9,446 bases of DNA from an uncultured Bacteroidales bacterium (GTDB lineage Bacteria; Bacteroidota; Bacteroidia; Bacteroidales; P3). This document shows positions 6,870-9,446 of this stretch, piece after piece. The notes under the pieces were generated by a model. The model saw only the letters and a list, made by a program, of their open reading frames with translations, did no database searches and was not told the DNA's origin. Made by a program: the position numbers and the translations under genes. Each line of letters opens with the position of its first letter. The stretch's first letter is position 1. Where the stretch lies: contig CAMURW010000039.1 in NCBI GenBank assembly GCA_947097635.1, forward strand, positions 1-9,446. The letters are read 5' to 3'.

Positions 6870-7003
6870 CGAAAAGGGAATGCGGCAAGGTTCGGGCTTA
6901 GGTTCACTTGCTGCGCCGCTGGAAGAATCTATATGGTGATATTTCCTTAGCATCTTCCCCCTCTTAATGCACTTCACCGAAGTCTTTTAGCGGTCCCTTT
7001 TTG
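6870..7003 (+). ncRNA. Candidate structured RNA with 6S-like architecture
   Basis: The ends of this segment pair over a long distance. Positions 6870-6879 pair with 6994-7003 (10 bp with one wobble); after a single mismatch, 6881-6883 pair with 6990-6992; after a small internal loop, 6887-6895 pair with 6977-6986 with one bulged G (6982). This encloses a large asymmetric bubble (about 6896-6920 and 6959-6976). An apical arm follows: 6921-6926 pair with 6953-6958, with an inner ATAT-GGTG-ATAT hairpin (6931-6942). A closing stem, central bubble and apical stem is the 6S RNA plan. The 3' strand ends in CCCTTTTTGTTT, and a strong terminator follows at 7045-7074, so the transcript could end near 7005 or 7074. 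No open frame of note is present. Pairing was found by eye; the 6S identity is a hypothesis. SRP RNA and tmRNA signatures are absent. Confidence 0.45.
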
Positions 7004-7044
7004 TTTGAATTAGGAATTCATGAGTATTGGTTATTAAGTAATGG

Positions 7045-7074
7045 CTGGCGTTCTCTCGAACGCCAGTTTTTTTT
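7045..7074 (+). terminator. Rho-independent terminator, plus strand
   Basis: A perfect 9-bp stem CTGGCGTTC/GAACGCCAG with a TCTC loop is followed by eight Ts (7067-7074). It terminates plus-strand transcription from miaA and from the candidate RNA at 6870-7003. Confidence 0.92.
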
Positions 7075-7119
7075 GTTGTAGGATGTCGCCTATAATTAGT
7101 TCCTTTATATTATATGGAA

Positions 7120-7166
7120 AAAGGACAGATCCATGTTTGCTGTGGCAGCACAAGGGTCTGTCCTTT
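7120..7166 (-). terminator. Terminator hairpin of the aroA unit
   Basis: Positions 7120-7132 pair with 7154-7166 over 13 bp with one wobble. Read on the minus strand the stem ends in TTTTT, and it lies 61 bp after the aroA stop, so it fits termination of the regulator-aroA transcript. The loop contains a further 5-bp hairpin, TGCTG-TGG-CAGCA (7138-7150). On the plus strand only a weak T-run follows. Confidence 0.7.
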
Positions 7167-7227
7167 ATTTAGTAGCGAACGAACGTCCGTAAGTGGCTGT
7201 ATTGTATGAGGGTAGGATAACGTGTTA

Positions 7228-8439
7228 TTATGTCTCCGTAATGGCACGATCCAGCATCTCCCAGAAGGTGGGGAAGGATTTTGTTACGACATCGGGATTG
7301 AGAATTTCTATCTCTGGGTATTTCACCTTCATGGCGGCGAAGGCCATAGCAATACGATGGTCGTCGTGAGGGTCTATAGGCTTGGCGATGGTGAGCCTCG
7401 ACGGTAGGAGGTGTACTTCGTGTTGCGTAACCTCTATCTTGCAGCCCATCTTGCTGAGTTCTTCCGTCACCACCTTCACGCGGTCGCTTTCTTTGATGCG
7501 CAGGTTGTCGATGCCAGCGAGGTGTGCGTCAATTCCTAGCACAGCGCAGGTGATGGCAACGGAAGGGAAAAGGTCGGGGGTGTTCGTGAAGTCCCACGAG
7601 AACTCGGTGTCGCATTCGCCGTTGTTGGTGACATCGTTGGTGATGTCGCTTTGCTGCGATACCACTCCGAAATGTGTGTAGATATCCTTGACGACGCTGT
7701 CGCCCTGCAGGCTCTCTTTGTAGAGTCCTACCATTCGCATGTGCAGGCTGGGCTTGATGGCTGCGGCAGTGTAGAAATAACTGGCGGCGCTCCAGTCTTT
7801 CTCTATCGCAACGATGTCGGCACGGGGGAGGGTATGGTCTAGGCAGTAGGCGGGAGGATTGCCTCTCAGCTCCCAGTTGATGTTGGCGCGTTCCATCACG
7901 TTGAGCGTCATTTCTATGTAGGGTTCGGAGGCAGAGATGCCTGTTATCTCTACTTTCAGTCCTTGCGGCAGGAGTATGGATGCCTGCAGCAGTGCGGAGA
8001 CAAACTGGCTGCTTAGCGTGCCGTCAATGACGATGCGGTCGGCACTTGGGATGGTGCCTTCTATCTTGAGTGGCAGGTAGCCTTCCTGATGAGTGCAGGT
8101 GATACGGCAGCCTATCGAACGCAGCGCATTGATAAGTGGTGCCATAGGTCGCTGACACAGGCGTGGAGAGCCTATGAGGGTGTTGATGCCTGGCGTGAAA
8201 GCCAGCAGTGCAGTGAGAAAGCGTGCGGCAGTGCCGGCGTCGTGACAGTCAAAGTTGTGACGTCTGTTCATCTTCAGTTGGCGCAGCAGCCGTTTGAGGA
8301 GCTGAGTGTCATCGGCAGATGACAGGTTCTTGATTTTTATTCCGTTGGCGGACAGATAGTCCATCACCAGCCATCGGTTGGAAATGCTTTTGGATGCTGG
8401 CAGTGTGATTTGGATGATGTTGGTATTACTCGAGGCCAT
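7228..8439 (-). CDS. aroA: 3-phosphoshikimate 1-carboxyvinyltransferase (EPSP synthase)
   Basis: Sixth step of the shikimate pathway: joins phosphoenolpyruvate to shikimate 3-phosphate. The protein has 403 residues, slightly shorter than the roughly 427 of the E. coli enzyme. Visible sites are PASKSISNR (14-22, K17 binding both substrates), DAGTAARFL (67-75), QRPM (96-99), DGTLSSQF (139-146), SEPYIEMT (171-178), DWSAASYF (215-222), TPDLFP (287-292, D289 the likely catalytic Asp), NLRIKESDR (312-320) and DDHRIAMAFA (359-368), ending near VTKSFPTFW (385-393). A short polar stretch rich in Asn and Asp at about 264-279 looks like a lineage-specific loop. The ATG at 8437-8439 lies inside the last codons of the upstream regulator gene (14-bp overlap, different frame), which suggests translational coupling. 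A hairpin at 7120-7166 ends the unit, convergent with miaA. Confidence 0.95.
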   Translation of the reverse strand: MASSNTNIIQITLPASKSISNRWLVMDYLSANGIKIKNLSSADDTQLLKRLLRQLKMNRRHNFDCHDAGTAARFLTALLAFTPGINTLIGSPRLCQRPMAPLINALRSIGCRITCTHQEGYLPLKIEGTIPSADRIVIDGTLSSQFVSALLQASILLPQGLKVEITGISASEPYIEMTLNVMERANINWELRGNPPAYCLDHTLPRADIVAIEKDWSAASYFYTAAAIKPSLHMRMVGLYKESLQGDSVVKDIYTHFGVVSQQSDITNDVTNNGECDTEFSWDFTNTPDLFPSVAITCAVLGIDAHLAGIDNLRIKESDRVKVVTEELSKMGCKIEVTQHEVHLLPSRLTIAKPIDPHDDHRIAMAFAAMKVKYPEIEILNPDVVTKSFPTFWEMLDRAITET

Positions 8440-9446
8440 ACTGTTTGAGTTTTCTGTAAAGTGTACGTTCGCTGATTCCCAGTTCCTCTGCTGTCTTGCT
8501 GCGTTTTCCGTTGTTGCGTTCCAGCGTCTTGAGGATGGCTTTCTTCTCGTGTTCGTTGAGCGGAATGGTAGGCTCGTCTTCCACTACCTCCACGTCGTTA
8601 AAGTCCTGTGTTTGACTGTTATGTCCCTGGTCAGGGTGGTGCTTCTCGCCGTTGTCCACGTAACTGATGATGTGGCTAGATGGTGTATCGACCACAGCCA
8701 GAGGTTCATATTTGGTGGTATATTTGCCTTCGTTTTTCACTGGCAGTCCTTGCGCCAGCTGTGCTATGGCGTTGCGCAGGCCATTGATTTCTTCGCGCAT
8801 CTGGTTAATCATTTGTCCCATGCTGAGGGCTTTCAGCAGCAGTTCACGGTCGCTGATGGCGTTAGCGTCAGTATTTCCGCCAGATCCTATTACCGCTGGC
8901 ATGCGTTCCGTAGAGACATGGTGCAGGTAGTTTTGCAACACGGGCAGTGTGATGAGGCGTTCCTGCTCCACGACGGCGATTTGTTCCGTCATGTTTTTCA
9001 GTTCGCGGATGTTGCCATACCAAGGGTAGTTCTCCAGATATGCCCGTGCATCGTCATTGAGGGAAATGGGGGGCATGTGGTATTTCTCTGCGACATCGCT
9101 GCTGAATTTGCGGAAGAGGAGATGTATGTCGCCTTTGCGGTCGCGCAGCGGAGGAATCTCTATGGATATTTGGTTGAGACGATAGTAGAGGTCCTCGCGG
9201 AAATGACCGTCGTGTACCGCTTTCAGTATGTCCACGTTGGTGGCTGCAATCACGCGGACGTCCACCTTGCGGGTCTGTGAGGAGCCTACGGGTAGTATCT
9301 CGCCATTTTCCAGCACGCGCAGCAGCTTCACTTGCATCGCCAGGGGCAGCTCGCCTACTTCGTCCAGGAATATGGTGCCCTGGTGGGCTTCCTCGAAGTA
9401 GCCTTTGCGGTCGCGGTCGGCGCCGGTGAAGGAACCCTTGACGTGT
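8426..9446 (-). CDS. Sigma-54-interacting AAA+ response-type regulator, partial
   Basis: C-terminal 339 residues of an enhancer-binding transcription activator for RNA polymerase with sigma-54; the N-terminus, including the Walker A motif and any sensory domain, lies beyond the window end. In visible order: the sigma-54-contact loop GSFTGA (residues 4-9, a variant of the usual GAFTGA), Walker B GTIFLDE (23-29), sensor I IAATN (66-70), arginine-finger region FREDLYYRL (82-90) and sensor II PWYGNIREL (141-149; the usual Pro after Trp is Tyr). A long linker follows, with a probable coiled coil (about 205-232), then a Fis-type helix-turn-helix (about 300-339: KAILKTLERNNGKRSKTAEE, GISERTLYRKL). 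The stop codon overlaps the aroA start by 14 bp. As I recall, Bacteroidales often have such a regulator beside miaB, lptE and secG; here the downstream gene is aroA. Its targets cannot be inferred from this window. Confidence 0.9.
   Translation of the reverse strand, partial: HVKGSFTGADRDRKGYFEEAHQGTIFLDEVGELPLAMQVKLLRVLENGEILPVGSSQTRKVDVRVIAATNVDILKAVHDGHFREDLYYRLNQISIEIPPLRDRKGDIHLLFRKFSSDVAEKYHMPPISLNDDARAYLENYPWYGNIRELKNMTEQIAVVEQERLITLPVLQNYLHHVSTERMPAVIGSGGNTDANAISDRELLLKALSMGQMINQMREEINGLRNAIAQLAQGLPVKNEGKYTTKYEPLAVVDTPSSHIISYVDNGEKHHPDQGHNSQTQDFNDVEVVEDEPTIPLNEHEKKAILKTLERNNGKRSKTAEELGISERTLYRKLKQYGLE

Noticed and set aside
6887..6905. GGTTCG-like string resembling a tRNA T-arm
   Set aside because: No acceptor, D-arm or anticodon arm can be built around it. 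The bases fit better in the long-range helix of the candidate RNA.
6870..7003. SRP RNA or tmRNA as identity of the candidate RNA
   Set aside because: The conserved SRP apical GGAAGCAGC-type motif is missing, and there is no tag-coding frame or tRNA-like end for tmRNA.
8378..9280. 300-codon open frame on the plus strand opposite the sigma-54 regulator
   Set aside because: It lies entirely antisense to a gene with clear AAA+ and Fis motifs. Its hydrophobic, His/Val/Phe-rich translation is typical of a shadow frame and matches no family.
1..9446. CRISPR array, insertion sequence or prophage
   Set aside because: No spaced direct repeats, transposase-like frame, terminal inverted repeats or phage genes are visible; the gene content is chromosomal housekeeping.

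Overview
The window looks like a chromosomal stretch from a Bacteroidales bacterium, most likely Prevotella or a close relative. This rests on Bacteroidetes-type -7 promoter elements (TAnnTTTG) ahead of several genes, no Shine-Dalgarno sequences, A-rich leaders, lipoproteins of Bacteroidetes style, and protein sequences that read as Bacteroidales versions of their families. It holds seven intact genes and one partial gene, with no insertion sequence, CRISPR array, tRNA or rRNA.

Positions 1-375 carry a decayed fragment resembling the catalytic region of glutamine synthetase, then an AT-rich leader with a 12-bp tandem repeat and a -7 element. Two fatty-acyl-CoA enzymes follow on the plus strand: a crotonase (385-1161) and a 3-hydroxybutyryl-CoA dehydrogenase (1441-2277). 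Together they catalyse the two middle steps that interconvert acetoacetyl-CoA, 3-hydroxybutyryl-CoA and crotonyl-CoA. Each has its own -7 element and a very short leader. The rest of a butyrate pathway (thiolase, Bcd/Etf, terminal enzymes) is not in the window. A strong GCAA-capped terminator closes this unit.

Next on the plus strand are an exported endonuclease/exonuclease/phosphatase-family lipoprotein (2450-3523), then a MORN/YwqK-repeat lipoprotein (3662-4375), a CCA-adding tRNA nucleotidyltransferase with an HD domain (4383-5822), and the tRNA dimethylallyltransferase MiaA (about 5867-6796). The last three are tightly packed and likely co-transcribed. The last two both mature tRNA, one at the 3' end and one at A37.

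The 431-bp convergent spacer 6797-7227 is the most interesting non-coding part. It has a promoter-like element, then about 134 nt whose two ends pair over a long distance to enclose a large asymmetric bubble and an apical hairpin, a 6S-RNA-like architecture. A classic terminator follows, and then a second hairpin oriented to terminate the minus-strand unit.

On the minus strand, a sigma-54-type AAA+ regulator with a Fis-type DNA-binding domain (N-terminus beyond the window end) overlaps by 14 bp the start of aroA (EPSP synthase, shikimate pathway), so the two are probably translationally coupled.

No wholly new protein system is evident. The candidate structured RNA is the best lead, followed by the probable NADP(H)-type cofactor pocket of the dehydrogenase and the regulator-aroA coupling.
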